DNA of 64,000 bases from CAYWWY01 sp964580185 (GTDB lineage: Bacteria; Thermotogota; Thermotogae; MWEM01): assembly GCA_964580185.1 (NCBI GenBank), contig CAZOJQ010000009.1, forward strand, positions 1 through 64,000, in the 5' to 3' direction. The notes beneath the pieces are model-generated. The model made no database searches and was not told the origin of the DNA. It saw nothing but the letters and a program-made list of their open reading frames with translations. The translations under genes were made by a program, and so were the position numbers. Numbering within the stretch: the stretch's first letter is position 1; each line of letters opens with the position of its first letter. Positions 45,060-53,844 of the stretch are shown piece after piece.

Positions 45060-47206
45060 GATCCCTCCCGAACCCGATAAACTCGATTGACTCCGCCGAT
45101 TTTTCTCCAAGAATCCATCAACTCAGAAAGGTATTTCTCATTCTTGATGTACGCAATCACTCGATAAACTGTTACGCTCCAATCGGTAAACCGGGTATTC
45201 ATTTCCGCGACTTTTACCGATTTCTCATGGGCCTTTTGGATGATATCTTTAACGACATGACTTGCTGAATCTTCGGCTTCCACAAGGACTTGTACCGGAT
45301 AGATTTCCTTGGATGTGTCCCCCCACTCAGCGGTCACGATTTGCCCTTGCGTTATCGATTGAACATTTGGACAATCGAACATATGGATGGTGATGCCCTT
45401 TTGACTGACAATCCCGATGATTTTGTCGCCAGGAACCGGTGTACAACACTTGGCTGTCTTCACATCGATCCCGCTGGCTCCGTCCACTAATACTGTCGAG
45501 CTTGGACTCATGGGATGATCGGAATCTGCGGGTGCTTCGACTGTTTTTTCTCCGGGGCGGAAGACAGATGCAATCTCTTCCACAGAGATCGTCTCTTCAC
45601 CCAACCGAAGCAATACATCCTTTTCGGTCAGTTCGCTGTCTTTGGAAAGGAGTTTGAGCAATCGCGCATCCTTGATCAGGTCGTCCATTGAAATCTGCAA
45701 TTTCCGGGCAGCCTGACGAAGAAGGTCTTTTCCCTTCTCCATCAATTCCGTCGAGTATTTTTCCTTGAAGAATTTCCGAATCTTGGCGCGAGTGCTTGAG
45801 GAACGCGCATATTTTAGCCAATCCAGAGATGGACCCGGACTGTTTTTATTGACGATGATCTCAACCCGATCCCCATTTTGAAGTTCATAGTTGATGGGGA
45901 CAATTCTTCCATTGGCTTTCGCTCCGGCATAATGATGACCCACTTCGGTATGGACGGAATAGGCAAAATCTATGGTGGTTGCGCCCCGAGGAACGTGCCT
46001 GAGCTCCCCTTTGGGAGTGAAGATGTATACCTCATCCAATTGGAGTTCCTTCTGGAAATCCCCCAACCCGGTAACCCCTTGTTGATAGTCTTTTTGCCAT
46101 TCCTCTAATTGGGTAATCCATTTATGGTGAATCCGGGTGATTTTGCCTTCTTTATAGATCCAATGCGCCGCCAACCCATATTCGGCTTCTTTATGCATGC
46201 CTTGGCTCCGGATCTGGATCTCCAATGGTTCCCCCCGATGAGTGATCACGGTGGTATGGAGCGATCGATATCCATTGGACTTGGGAATGGCAATGTAATC
46301 CTTGACCCTTCCGGGAATGGGTTTCCAGAGGTTATGGACAATCCCCAACACAAAATAGCAGTCCTTGTCGCTTTCCGTGATGACCCTCAAAGCGATCAGG
46401 TCATAAATTTCGTCAAAACCCTTTCCTTTCTCCCGCATTTTCAGAAATATGCTATAGAAGTGCTTTTCTCGACCCGATATATCCGACGAAATCCCCTGGC
46501 GGGCCAGGGAGAGTTGCAACAAGGATTTGTATTCCTCTTTGATCAATTCCCGATCGGAGCGCTTTCGATCGACAGTCTCGGCAATCAAGCGGTATTCTTC
46601 CGGATGGAGGTATTTGAAGGCCAAGTCTTCCAATTGCCATTTCATCGTGTGTATCCCCAAGCGGTGGGCAATCGGAGCATAGATTTGCAGGGTTTCTTTG
46701 GCTTTCTCTACCTGCTTCTCTTGGGTAAGAGAATCTAGGGTTCTCAGATTGTGCAATCGATCAGCCAACTTGACCAAAATGACTCGGATATCCTCCGCCA
46801 TCGCAAAGAACATTTTCAACACAGTTTCGGCCTTTTCATCGGAATTGGCCGCGCTCAAGTTCAAGCGATCAATTTTTGTTACCCCATCGACGATCCGGGA
46901 GACCTCTTTCCCAAATTGGGCTTCAATCTCATCCAGAGAGGTCGTGGTGTCTTCGGCTACATCATGGAGCAATCCCGCTTCAATACTAACTATGTCTAAA
47001 TTCATCTCTGCAAGGATGCGCGCAACATTCAATGGATGAATGATATACGGTTCTCCACTTTTCCGCACTTGTTGCCCATGTCTAACGCGCGCAAACTCAA
47101 AGGCATCAATGACTTTGGCAATTTCCGCCTCCGAATAGTTTGCGTATAGATGATTCAAAATGTCCCTCAGTTCTTGAGGGAGAAAGGCTGTACGGATTTT
47201 CGGCAT
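45056..47206 (-). CDS. relA: Bifunctional (p)ppGpp synthetase/hydrolase
   Basis: 716 residues. The HD hydrolase domain has HDVAED at 81-86. The synthetase domain has YDLIALRVI and GRVKDYIAIPKSNGYRSLHT; the RxKD form is typical of bifunctional Rel enzymes. TGS (FTPKGELRHVPRGATTIDFAY), a zinc-finger/CC region (AKCCTPVPGD) and a C-terminal ACT domain follow. ATG 47206 with AAGGGG is preferred to a GTG two codons earlier. It leads the nine-gene operon down to the CBS-HATPase gene and diverges from rpmB. Confidence 0.96.
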   Translation of the reverse strand: MPKIRTAFLPQELRDILNHLYANYSEAEIAKVIDAFEFARVRHGQQVRKSGEPYIIHPLNVARILAEMNLDIVSIEAGLLHDVAEDTTTSLDEIEAQFGKEVSRIVDGVTKIDRLNLSAANSDEKAETVLKMFFAMAEDIRVILVKLADRLHNLRTLDSLTQEKQVEKAKETLQIYAPIAHRLGIHTMKWQLEDLAFKYLHPEEYRLIAETVDRKRSDRELIKEEYKSLLQLSLARQGISSDISGREKHFYSIFLKMREKGKGFDEIYDLIALRVITESDKDCYFVLGIVHNLWKPIPGRVKDYIAIPKSNGYRSLHTTVITHRGEPLEIQIRSQGMHKEAEYGLAAHWIYKEGKITRIHHKWITQLEEWQKDYQQGVTGLGDFQKELQLDEVYIFTPKGELRHVPRGATTIDFAYSVHTEVGHHYAGAKANGRIVPINYELQNGDRVEIIVNKNSPGPSLDWLKYARSSSTRAKIRKFFKEKYSTELMEKGKDLLRQAARKLQISMDDLIKDARLLKLLSKDSELTEKDVLLRLGEETISVEEIASVFRPGEKTVEAPADSDHPMSPSSTVLVDGASGIDVKTAKCCTPVPGDKIIGIVSQKGITIHMFDCPNVQSITQGQIVTAEWGDTSKEIYPVQVLVEAEDSASHVVKDIIQKAHEKSVKVAEMNTRFTDWSVTVYRVIAYIKNEKYLSELMDSWRKIGGVNRVYRVREGS

Positions 47207-47282
47207 ACGCACCCCTTTTTCTGACTGTATTGTACCATAAAGATCGATGACTAATGAGCCTGATTTGGGTTTTGTTTCCCTC

Positions 47283-47311
47283 TTGCAAAAAGGTTCGATT
47301 ATTGGTATAAT
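47283..47311 (+). promoter_or_regulatory. rpmB promoter
   Basis: TTGCAA at 47283-47288, 17-base spacer, TATAAT at 47306-47311, 48 bases before the start. A minus-strand TACAAT at 47229-47234 is the likely -10 of relA. Confidence 0.75.
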
Positions 47312-47359
47312 TCACGAAGAAATTCTGATCTATGCGATTCGATTGAAAGGAGGAACGTC

Positions 47360-47554
47360 ATGGCTTTCAAATGTGACGTCTGCGGAAAAGGGCCTTCTAC
47401 TGGGTTCAATGTTAGTCATTCCCATAGGAAGACAAAACGAAGATGGTTGCCCAATCTCCAAAGCGTGCGAGTCCTGAATACCCAAGGAGAAATCCAACGG
47501 ATTAAGGTATGCACGAAGTGTCTCAAAGCAGGAAAAGTGAAGAAGGGCGTGTGA
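47360..47554 (+). CDS. rpmB: 50S ribosomal protein L28
   Basis: 64 residues. A zinc-ribbon form with CDVC (5-8) and CTKC (51-54); SHSHRKTKRRWLPNLQ is the typical core. AAAGGAGG lies seven bases before the ATG. Monocistronic, ending at a strong terminator. Confidence 0.96.
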   Translation: MAFKCDVCGKGPSTGFNVSHSHRKTKRRWLPNLQSVRVLNTQGEIQRIKVCTKCLKAGKVKKGV

Positions 47555-47560
47555 AAAATG

Positions 47561-47584
47561 GCGCGGGATCCCGCGCTTTTTTTT
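47561..47584 (+). terminator. Terminator after rpmB
   Basis: A perfect palindrome GCGCGGGATCCCGCGC followed by eight T, six bases after the stop. Confidence 0.93.
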
Positions 47585-47589
47585 CACCT

Positions 47590-47784
47590 ATGCGCCGGTT
47601 TCTTGCTCATCGATTTCGATCGATCCCTTTTTGCATTCTTTTCTTTACCGTTGTCGCTTTGTTTGTACAAAGCGCATGGCTCGTCTTTCACACTGCCGTT
47701 CATCCTATCTTCAAGATCGCTAGCTTCCTTTTGATGCTCCTCTTTTGGGGTATTTGGGTCTTTTCACCCCACCATAGGAGATAA
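47590..47784 (+). CDS. Possible small two-span membrane protein
   Basis: 64 residues with a basic N-terminus and two hydrophobic spans (FCILFFTVVALFVQSAWL; FKIASFLLMLLFWGIWVF). The hydrophobic pattern argues for a gene, but there is no ribosome binding site, and it starts right after the rpmB terminator. No family is recognised. Confidence 0.35.
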   Translation: MRRFLAHRFRSIPFCILFFTVVALFVQSAWLVFHTAVHPIFKIASFLLMLLFWGIWVFSPHHRR

Positions 47785-47971
47785 TCCCTTTCCGTTCCGA
47801 ATTCGATTTGAACCCGCCTATTGAGATCCGAGCTGGTTTCACAGGAATGCCCTCGTAACAAATTCACTTGAAAATCGCAACTCAGTTGAAAGGAAACGAA
47901 TGACAACCCAATGCCGTTTTTTAAGGGAAATCGTGTTATAATTGCATACCAGTCAAATAGGAGGGTTGGTT

Positions 47972-48247
47972 TTGACCGAAGAAATCGAAAAAAAACCACA
48001 AGAGAAATCATCGGAAAAAAAACGGTTTCAGATCCAAATCAATCGAAACTATTGCAAGGCCTGCGGAATTTGTTATTGGGTGTGCCCAACCCACGCCATT
48101 GGAAAGGGTAAGCTTCAAGAACCGCTTGTTTCCAATATGGATGCTTGCATCGGCTGCGGACAGTGCGAACGATTATGTCCGGATTTCGCCATCAGCATTA
48201 CCGCTCGTCCTGTTCTAGATGAAGAGAAGGTGATCCCAAATGGGTAA
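47972..48247 (+). CDS. korD: 2x[4Fe-4S] ferredoxin subunit of 2-oxoacid oxidoreductase (KorD-like)
   Basis: 91 residues. A charged N-terminal tail is followed by two 4Fe-4S motifs, CKACGICYWVCP and CIGCGQCERLCP. The TTG start at 47972 has GGAGG seven bases upstream. A TATAAT lies at 47936-47941. The stop overlaps korA by eight bases, so it is the electron-transfer partner of that subunit. Confidence 0.9.
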   Translation: MTEEIEKKPQEKSSEKKRFQIQINRNYCKACGICYWVCPTHAIGKGKLQEPLVSNMDACIGCGQCERLCPDFAISITARPVLDEEKVIPNG

Positions 48248-49400
48248 ACCCGGTGAGTATGTGCTAATGCAGGGGGATGAAGCCTGCGCTATGGGTGCCA
48301 TCGAAGCAGGGTGCCGTTTTTTTGGGGGGTATCCGATTACGCCTGCCACTGAGATCGCTGAAACAATGGCAGAAGAGCTGCCAAAAATCGGCGGAAGGTT
48401 TATCCAGATGGAGGACGAGATCGCCAGCGCAGCGGCGATCATCGGGGCTTCTTTGGCTGGTGTGAAATCCATGACAGCTACGAGCGGTCCCGGTTTTTCC
48501 TTGATGCAGGAAGCCATTGGATATGCAAGTATGACGGAAACCCCGTGTGTGTTTGTCAATGTTATGAGAGGCGGTCCAAGCACAGGAATGCCCACAAAGG
48601 TCTCCCAAGGAGATATCATGCAAGCGCGTTGGGGCACTCACGGAGATCATCCCATCATCGCTCTGTATCCCAGCAGCGTGAAAGAAACCTATACATTGAT
48701 CATCAAAGCCTTCAACCTGGCCGAAGAATATCGCACCCCTGTTGTTTTTCTGATGGATGAAGTCCTTGGCCATATGCGGGAAAGCTTCGAACTTCCCAAA
48801 ATCCAGGAATCCGATATTCTGACTCGTCTGGATGACGCCATGGAAGAGGAAGAGATCTATCATCCCTACGAGAATCAGTATGATATCACAACCCCATTGC
48901 GTGCGATGGGCAGGAGTCGATTCCACGTGTCGGGATTGGTCCATGACGAAACGGGGTTTCCAATTGGCGCTAGTTCAGAATTAGCCGAACGGGTCCTGCG
49001 AAAGCTAGACAACAAAATCCGTCATCATATCGACCAAATCTCCATGTATGAAGAATATATGACCGAGGACGCCGATATTTTGATCATCGCATACGGATCC
49101 ATGGCGCGCAGCGCAAAGAGAGCCGTTAAGCTAGCCCGAAAAGACGGAAACAAAATTGGATTGTTCCGGCCCATTTCCATTTGGCCTTTGCCGAAGTCGG
49201 CCTTAATCAAGCGTTTCAAGACTGTGGAGGCCATTGTCGTGACAGAACTCAATCTTGGACAGTTGTTTCGAGAGGTTTCCCGAATGAATAAAAGGGGGAA
49301 GCCTATGAAGCTTCTCAGCCGTGTTGATGGAGAACTCATTACTCCAGAACAAATCCTTGAAGCAATCACGGAGCTGCGTGTCGAACTAGACGAATACTGA
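48240..49400 (+). CDS. korA: 2-oxoglutarate-type ferredoxin oxidoreductase, alpha subunit
   Basis: 386 residues. GDEACAMGAIEAGCRFFGGYPITPATEI is the classic N-terminus (residues about 11-38), then MEDEIASAAAIIGASLAG, TATSGPGFSLMQEAIGYA and RGGPSTGMPTK. It binds part of the thiamine-PP substrate site and oxidises a 2-oxo acid to acyl-CoA. The TPP-binding beta subunit (KorB) and gamma subunit (KorC), which normally follow, are absent; a FapA-like gene starts 17 bases later. Confidence 0.93.
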   Translation: MGKPGEYVLMQGDEACAMGAIEAGCRFFGGYPITPATEIAETMAEELPKIGGRFIQMEDEIASAAAIIGASLAGVKSMTATSGPGFSLMQEAIGYASMTETPCVFVNVMRGGPSTGMPTKVSQGDIMQARWGTHGDHPIIALYPSSVKETYTLIIKAFNLAEEYRTPVVFLMDEVLGHMRESFELPKIQESDILTRLDDAMEEEEIYHPYENQYDITTPLRAMGRSRFHVSGLVHDETGFPIGASSELAERVLRKLDNKIRHHIDQISMYEEYMTEDADILIIAYGSMARSAKRAVKLARKDGNKIGLFRPISIWPLPKSALIKRFKTVEAIVVTELNLGQLFREVSRMNKRGKPMKLLSRVDGELITPEQILEAITELRVELDEY

Positions 49401-49417
49401 TATAGGAAGCGGTCAAT

Positions 49418-50836
49418 ATGGATGAAAAAAGGATCGAAATCAAGATTGACGCCAATAAGCTCAAAGGATTTCTCGTATTTCGACCTGTCTCGGGTAACAC
49501 AAAACCCGTGACCTCCGATGAAATAATGGACGCCTTACGGTTGCCTGGGATCAAGTTCGGTATACGGGAGGACAAAATCCAGGAGTTTGTGATGAATCCG
49601 GTCGCGGGTGTTCCATACCAAGTTGTTGTAGGAACCCCACCCCAGCACGGAAAAGACGCTGAAATCCTTTACAATTTTGATTTCGAGATGTTGCAGACCT
49701 ATTCTTCGGGCAAAATCCTAAAGTCGCAAAGGGGAATTTACCGAACCTTCCTTGTGAAAAAAGGGCAAATGATCGCAAAGAAAGCCCCAGCAACCGAGGG
49801 TTCTTCAGGGAAAGACATTTTTGCGACCGAAATCCCTCCCAAACCAGGAAAAGACAAAAGTCTGATCGCTCAATTCGGTCGAAACATCGCTGTCGATGAG
49901 AGCGGAACAAAAGCCTATGCAACTGCCGAAGGAATCTTGAAGTATGAAGGGGAAAAAGTCCATGTCGATGAAGTTCTTGTTTTCCCAGGCGATTTGGATG
50001 TCGATGTCGGGACAATCGAGTTCGAGGGGTCTGTGATTGTTGAAGGAATGGTTATCCCAGGTACGCTGATCAAAGCGCGAGACAACATTCAGATTGCGCA
50101 AGTTGTTGAGGCCTCCACATTGATCGCCGGACACGACATCGAAATTGCAGCGGGAGTGAAAGGTCGAGGAAAAGCGTATATTTGCGCAGGCCGAGATATC
50201 AAGGCTCGGTTCGTAGAGAATGCGGAACTCATCGCGGGAAGGGATGTCCTTGTCGATTCGGCCATTATGAATAGCAACGTAAAAGCCAAACGCAATGTAC
50301 AGGTGCTTGGACAACCCGGAGAACTGATCGGCGGGTTTGTTTCTGCAAGCCAAAAAGTCATTGCCAACAGAATTGGTTCGGACATGAATATCACAACTAC
50401 CGTTGAGGTAGGGTTAGATCCCGACCTCAGGCAAAGAATGCAGTTGATCAATGCCCAAATTTCCTTGGACCAGGAGAATCTTTCGAAATTGACCAAAATC
50501 GTCCGTACTCTGCGGGAGATGAAAGAAAAGATGGGGGACGATTTCCCCAAAGACAAACTGGAGCTGCTGGTCAAAAGCATCAACTCCATCAATACATTGA
50601 ATAGCCAGATTCCCAATCTAGCGGAGGAATACCAAGAACTCCAAGATCGCATGAATGAATCCATGACCGGATCCACCGTTATTGCGCGCCAGATTTTGCA
50701 TGCCGGGGTTGAAGTAACAATGAGGGATCGGAAATTCTATGCCTCTCGCGATTTTGAAAAGGCAGTTCTAGTGTTGGAGGAAGGGGAAATCCGCATGGGT
50801 GGGTATCGGGGCGAAGAATCGGAACAGGATGATTGA
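49418..50836 (+). CDS. FapA-like DUF342 protein
   Basis: 472 residues. The N-terminal region and the right-handed beta-helix repeats (GTIEFEGSVIVEGMVIPGTLIKARDNIQIAQVVEAS is split into rungs such as GSVIVEGMV and GHDIEIAAGV) are typical of DUF342/FapA. A C-terminal coiled coil (about 345-415) follows. FapA-type proteins are of uncertain function, sometimes linked to flagella, polymer or c-di-GMP networks; nothing here settles this. AGGAAG precedes the ATG. It follows korA by 17 bases and tRNA-Ser by eight on the other side. Confidence 0.85.
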   Translation: MDEKRIEIKIDANKLKGFLVFRPVSGNTKPVTSDEIMDALRLPGIKFGIREDKIQEFVMNPVAGVPYQVVVGTPPQHGKDAEILYNFDFEMLQTYSSGKILKSQRGIYRTFLVKKGQMIAKKAPATEGSSGKDIFATEIPPKPGKDKSLIAQFGRNIAVDESGTKAYATAEGILKYEGEKVHVDEVLVFPGDLDVDVGTIEFEGSVIVEGMVIPGTLIKARDNIQIAQVVEASTLIAGHDIEIAAGVKGRGKAYICAGRDIKARFVENAELIAGRDVLVDSAIMNSNVKAKRNVQVLGQPGELIGGFVSASQKVIANRIGSDMNITTTVEVGLDPDLRQRMQLINAQISLDQENLSKLTKIVRTLREMKEKMGDDFPKDKLELLVKSINSINTLNSQIPNLAEEYQELQDRMNESMTGSTVIARQILHAGVEVTMRDRKFYASRDFEKAVLVLEEGEIRMGGYRGEESEQDD

Positions 50837-50844
50837 ATGAATCT

Positions 50845-50933
50845 GGAGGTGTGACCGAATTGGCTAAGGAGCCGGTCTCGAAAATCGGTGGGCGGAAACG
50901 CCCGTGTGGGTTCGAGTCCCACCACCTCCGCCA
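50845..50933 (+). tRNA. tRNA-Ser (anticodon CGA)
   Basis: An 89-base class II tRNA with encoded CCA. Acceptor GGAGGTG/CACCTCC, anticodon loop CTCGAAA, long variable arm GGGCGGAAACGCCC. It starts eight bases after the DUF342 stop, so it is probably cut from that transcript. It reads UCG. Confidence 0.96.
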
Positions 50934-50961
50934 GAGAAAGAAATGGATTTTTACTTCTCGG

Positions 50962-51477
50962 ATGATCCAATGGCTTGTTTTTCCCCTGATGCTGGGCATT
51001 TTTTCCATTGCTTGTTTTGCGTCCCCCCCCAACGCAGTTCCTACCAATCACCTTCAGATGAACTGGGTCCTCCCTCATGATCGGCTAGAAATTCGGGCGG
51101 ATATGGCTGTAGGTAGCCTGATCCATTTGGATCGCCTTACGATTATCCCCCTTTTTTCTGTGAAAACCTTTGGATATCAAGTTCCGCTAGGGATCAAAAT
51201 TCCCTTCCCAATCAACCTTTCCGATTTTGAAGTCCGCCCATTTGCGGTAATCCTCATCCGGGATGATCGATTCGAGATCCTGCCAATTGGCAATCGGGAA
51301 GAGGTTTTCGGGATTGACACTTTGCCGAAGCTGATGCAGATCGCAGTTTCCTATATTCATGGTGAGCCCTTTCCCATTCCCCAAAGGGGGAACGCAGCAT
51401 CTACGACCGATATCGCTATGAACGAAGCAGCAAAACACAGCAGCAATCCACTTATTGCTTTTGAAAAGGGGGAATGA
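50962..51477 (+). CDS. Exported GerW/YtfJ-like protein
   Basis: 171 residues with a signal peptide (IQWLVFPLMLGIFSIACFAS). The mature part has VGSLIHLDRLTIIPLFSVKTFGY and RPFAVILIRDDRFEILPIG, matching the two conserved blocks of the GerW/YtfJ family, but the Gly-rich middle block is missing. GerW proteins of spore-formers are cytosolic or spore-coat linked, so an exported version is unusual. The ATG at 50962 has no clear ribosome binding site; a C8 tract at 51023-51030 lies just past the signal peptide. The stop overlaps the next start (ATGA). Confidence 0.6.
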   Translation: MIQWLVFPLMLGIFSIACFASPPNAVPTNHLQMNWVLPHDRLEIRADMAVGSLIHLDRLTIIPLFSVKTFGYQVPLGIKIPFPINLSDFEVRPFAVILIRDDRFEILPIGNREEVFGIDTLPKLMQIAVSYIHGEPFPIPQRGNAASTTDIAMNEAAKHSSNPLIAFEKGE

Positions 51478-52157
51478 TGAACCGACTATCTTTGGGACTC
51501 ACCGCTTCTTTTCTGGTTCCAATTTCACAGGGATATCTCCTCGTAGACACATGCACGAAGAAAAGCAAAGCAAAGCTAGAATCAGCCTTTACCACTCTTC
51601 AGATCGACCCGCTCCAAATTGCCTACATCCTCATCACACATCATCATTCCGACCATATCGGTCTCGTCAATTACTTGAGAAGCCAACATCCACAGATTCG
51701 GCTTATCGGGCACCAATCTTCCGTTCCTTATTTGGAAAAGGGAACGATGGCTCCTACAGCTTGCGTGAATCGCCGAGTGAACCTTCTTTTCTCTCTATCG
51801 AGAAAGAACGGCCAGGAACCGGTGGTCCTTCATTCTGACGATATCTTCCTGGAAGGAGACGACGATCGCCTACTCCCCTCCATGGGTTTGGACGCCAAAA
51901 TCCTTCATACGCCCGGGCATACGGAGGATTCGATAAGTGTATTGTTCCCCAATGGGAATTGCTTGGTAGGCGATACCGTTATGCATTGGCCGCTCAATTT
52001 TCTAGGCGCCAATCCATTTCCGATCCTCATCCAGGATCATATCGCTCTGAAAGCAAGTTGGGCCAAAATCGAGGCTTCTGGCGCAAAACGACTGTTCCCA
52101 TCCCATGGGAAACCGATCGATGTTGAATCTCTGGCTTCATCAATAACCCAAAAATGA
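51474..52157 (+). CDS. Metallo-beta-lactamase-fold hydrolase
   Basis: 227 residues. THHHSDHIG (55-63) supplies the HxHxDH metal site; HTPGHTEDS, LVGDTVMHW and PSHGKPID supply the remaining ligands. The substrate is not clear; glyoxalase II-like or lactonase-like activities are both possible. AAAAGGGGG precedes the ATG, which overlaps the GerW-like stop. Confidence 0.85.
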   Translation: MMNRLSLGLTASFLVPISQGYLLVDTCTKKSKAKLESAFTTLQIDPLQIAYILITHHHSDHIGLVNYLRSQHPQIRLIGHQSSVPYLEKGTMAPTACVNRRVNLLFSLSRKNGQEPVVLHSDDIFLEGDDDRLLPSMGLDAKILHTPGHTEDSISVLFPNGNCLVGDTVMHWPLNFLGANPFPILIQDHIALKASWAKIEASGAKRLFPSHGKPIDVESLASSITQK

Positions 52158-52172
52158 TCCCCGATATGGGTC

Positions 52173-52206
52173 CAAAAAAAAGCGGGGTCACAATGGACGC
52201 CCGCTT
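52173..52206 (-). terminator. Terminator of the PDO gene (minus strand)
   Basis: AAGCGGG and CCCGCTT with a 13-base loop, followed on the minus strand by eight T. It lies between the convergent MBL and PDO genes. Confidence 0.85.
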
Positions 52207-52231
52207 AAAATGCTGATTTTGCACGAACAGG

Positions 52232-52894
52232 TTACAACCCTTTAAGCACTTCCGCAATAAAGGTTTCTTCCGGTTGCGCGCCTACAAACGAATGCTTTCC
52301 ATCATTGATCACAATTTGGGGAACCGAAGAGACCCCATACCGGGCAGAAAGCTCGGGGAACTCCATCGCTTCAACCATTTCCCCACTGATCATGGGATTG
52401 ATCATAGCGAATTGATGCGCCATCAGGACTGCCTTGGTGCAATAGGGGCAAGTGGGTGTTATGAATACTTGGATCTTTGTGGGTGTGGAGATTGCCTGCA
52501 CCTTGGCTATACCTTCAGGAGACAGATCAGGAGATGCTCCTTGAGAAACCATAATGATATCGTCCAGCAATGTCCTGAACTCATGGCCAGAAGGGATCCC
52601 ATAAAACTTGACCTGAATCGCTCTCCGATCATGCGGTTGAATGACGAATCCCGGAAAATGATCAATCCCATATTCCTGTACCTTTTGTGGGTTTTGATCC
52701 CCATCCCAAACCTCCAGTTGAATCTGCTCCGGGGCAAATGACGCAACCTCTTCCAACAGCTGGATGGTCAGATCACAATACTGGCACTTCTGTTGGTCTT
52801 TGGTCGTGAAAGCAATAATATGAACTTCTTTTCCCATCTCTTTTTCGAAACGATCGCGAACGACTTGCGCTTCTTTGGGTTTGATCAATGCCAT
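52232..52894 (-). CDS. Protein disulfide oxidoreductase (tandem glutaredoxin/thioredoxin fold)
   Basis: 220 residues with two thioredoxin-fold halves, each with a CxxC: C37/C40 (KCQYC) and C149/C152 (TCPYC). This is the PDO arrangement known from thermophiles and many anaerobes, which acts in disulfide formation and reduction. The ATG follows GGGAGG by eight bases. It is the last gene of the SPFH-NfeD block, 20 bases after the SPFH gene stop. Confidence 0.92.
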   Translation of the reverse strand: MALIKPKEAQVVRDRFEKEMGKEVHIIAFTTKDQQKCQYCDLTIQLLEEVASFAPEQIQLEVWDGDQNPQKVQEYGIDHFPGFVIQPHDRRAIQVKFYGIPSGHEFRTLLDDIIMVSQGASPDLSPEGIAKVQAISTPTKIQVFITPTCPYCTKAVLMAHQFAMINPMISGEMVEAMEFPELSARYGVSSVPQIVINDGKHSFVGAQPEETFIAEVLKGL

Positions 52895-52914
52895 CCAGGA
52901 GTACCTCCCTCGGT

Positions 52915-53841
52915 CTATGATTTGGTCTTCGTTTGTTTATCTTTCCCTCCGTCTTTGAACATCTCGCCGATGGACGCAATGCTGCCAAGAATCCCCGACG
53001 CTTCCATAGGAAGGAAAATCTTGGTCGCTTGACCATTGGCCACATCCTTCAAGGCTTCCAAGTATCGGATGGCAATAACATCTTCGGAAGCATCGCCTTT
53101 ATGAATCGCATCAAAAACCGACAAGATGGCTTGGGCCTGTCCTTCTGCCTCTGTAAGCAACTTGAAGCGTTGGGCTTTGGCAACAGTTTCGATCGCTTGG
53201 GCTTCTCCTTCAGCGCGCAGGATTTGACCTTGTTTGAACCCTTCCGCATTCAAGATCTCTGCCTGTTTGATCCCCTCTGCATCCAAAATAGCCGCTCGTT
53301 TGGTTCGTTCGGCTTTCATCTGTTTGCTCATGGCTTCCATAATATCCTGTGGGGGATCGATCTTCTTGATTTCGACACGGGTCACCTTGACACCCCATTT
53401 GTCGGTTGCGTCATCCAAAACGGCGCGAAGGGTCGAGTTAATCATTTCCCGCGAAGTCAAAGTTTGATCCAACTCCAACTCTCCGATCACATTTCGCAAA
53501 TTGGTTTGAGCCAGCTTCACAGCTGCAATCTGAAAACTTGAAACATTGTACAACACCCGATAGGCATCGGTAATCTGATAATAGATAATCGCATCTACCA
53601 CCACGATTACGTTATCTTTGGTGATCACTTCTTGAGGAGGCACATCGATTACTTGTTCTCTCAGATCTACGACAGACATTCGTTCCAAAAAGGGTATGAT
53701 AAAATGTACGCCTGAATCCGCAGCTCGTTTGTACTTTCCGAGCCGCTCTACTAGACCTCGCTGATAGGGACGGACGATCCGAATCCCTGTTGCAGCGAGA
53801 ATCAATACCAAAATGGCAATCGATACCAATGCAATAACCAT
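52915..53841 (-). CDS. SPFH/stomatin-like membrane protein (QmcA-type)
   Basis: 308 residues. One N-terminal span (2-20), then the band-7 domain with RIVRPYQRGLVERLGKYKR, PPQEVITKDNVIVVVDAIIYYQI and a long helical part rich in EAEGQAQAI repeats. It forms membrane microdomain scaffolds. NfeD lies just upstream (three bases), the pairing seen across bacteria and archaea. Confidence 0.93.
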   Translation of the reverse strand: MVIALVSIAILVLILAATGIRIVRPYQRGLVERLGKYKRAADSGVHFIIPFLERMSVVDLREQVIDVPPQEVITKDNVIVVVDAIIYYQITDAYRVLYNVSSFQIAAVKLAQTNLRNVIGELELDQTLTSREMINSTLRAVLDDATDKWGVKVTRVEIKKIDPPQDIMEAMSKQMKAERTKRAAILDAEGIKQAEILNAEGFKQGQILRAEGEAQAIETVAKAQRFKLLTEAEGQAQAILSVFDAIHKGDASEDVIAIRYLEALKDVANGQATKIFLPMEASGILGSIASIGEMFKDGGKDKQTKTKS

Positions 53842-53844
53842 TTG

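Noticed and set aside
47509..47589. Upstream extension of the small membrane ORF into the rpmB end
   Set aside because: It would overlap rpmB and the terminator in another frame; if real, the gene starts at 47590.
50833..50961. Reading frame through tRNA-Ser as the N-terminus of the GerW-like protein
   Set aside because: It would translate the tRNA gene itself; a start after the tRNA gives a clean signal peptide.
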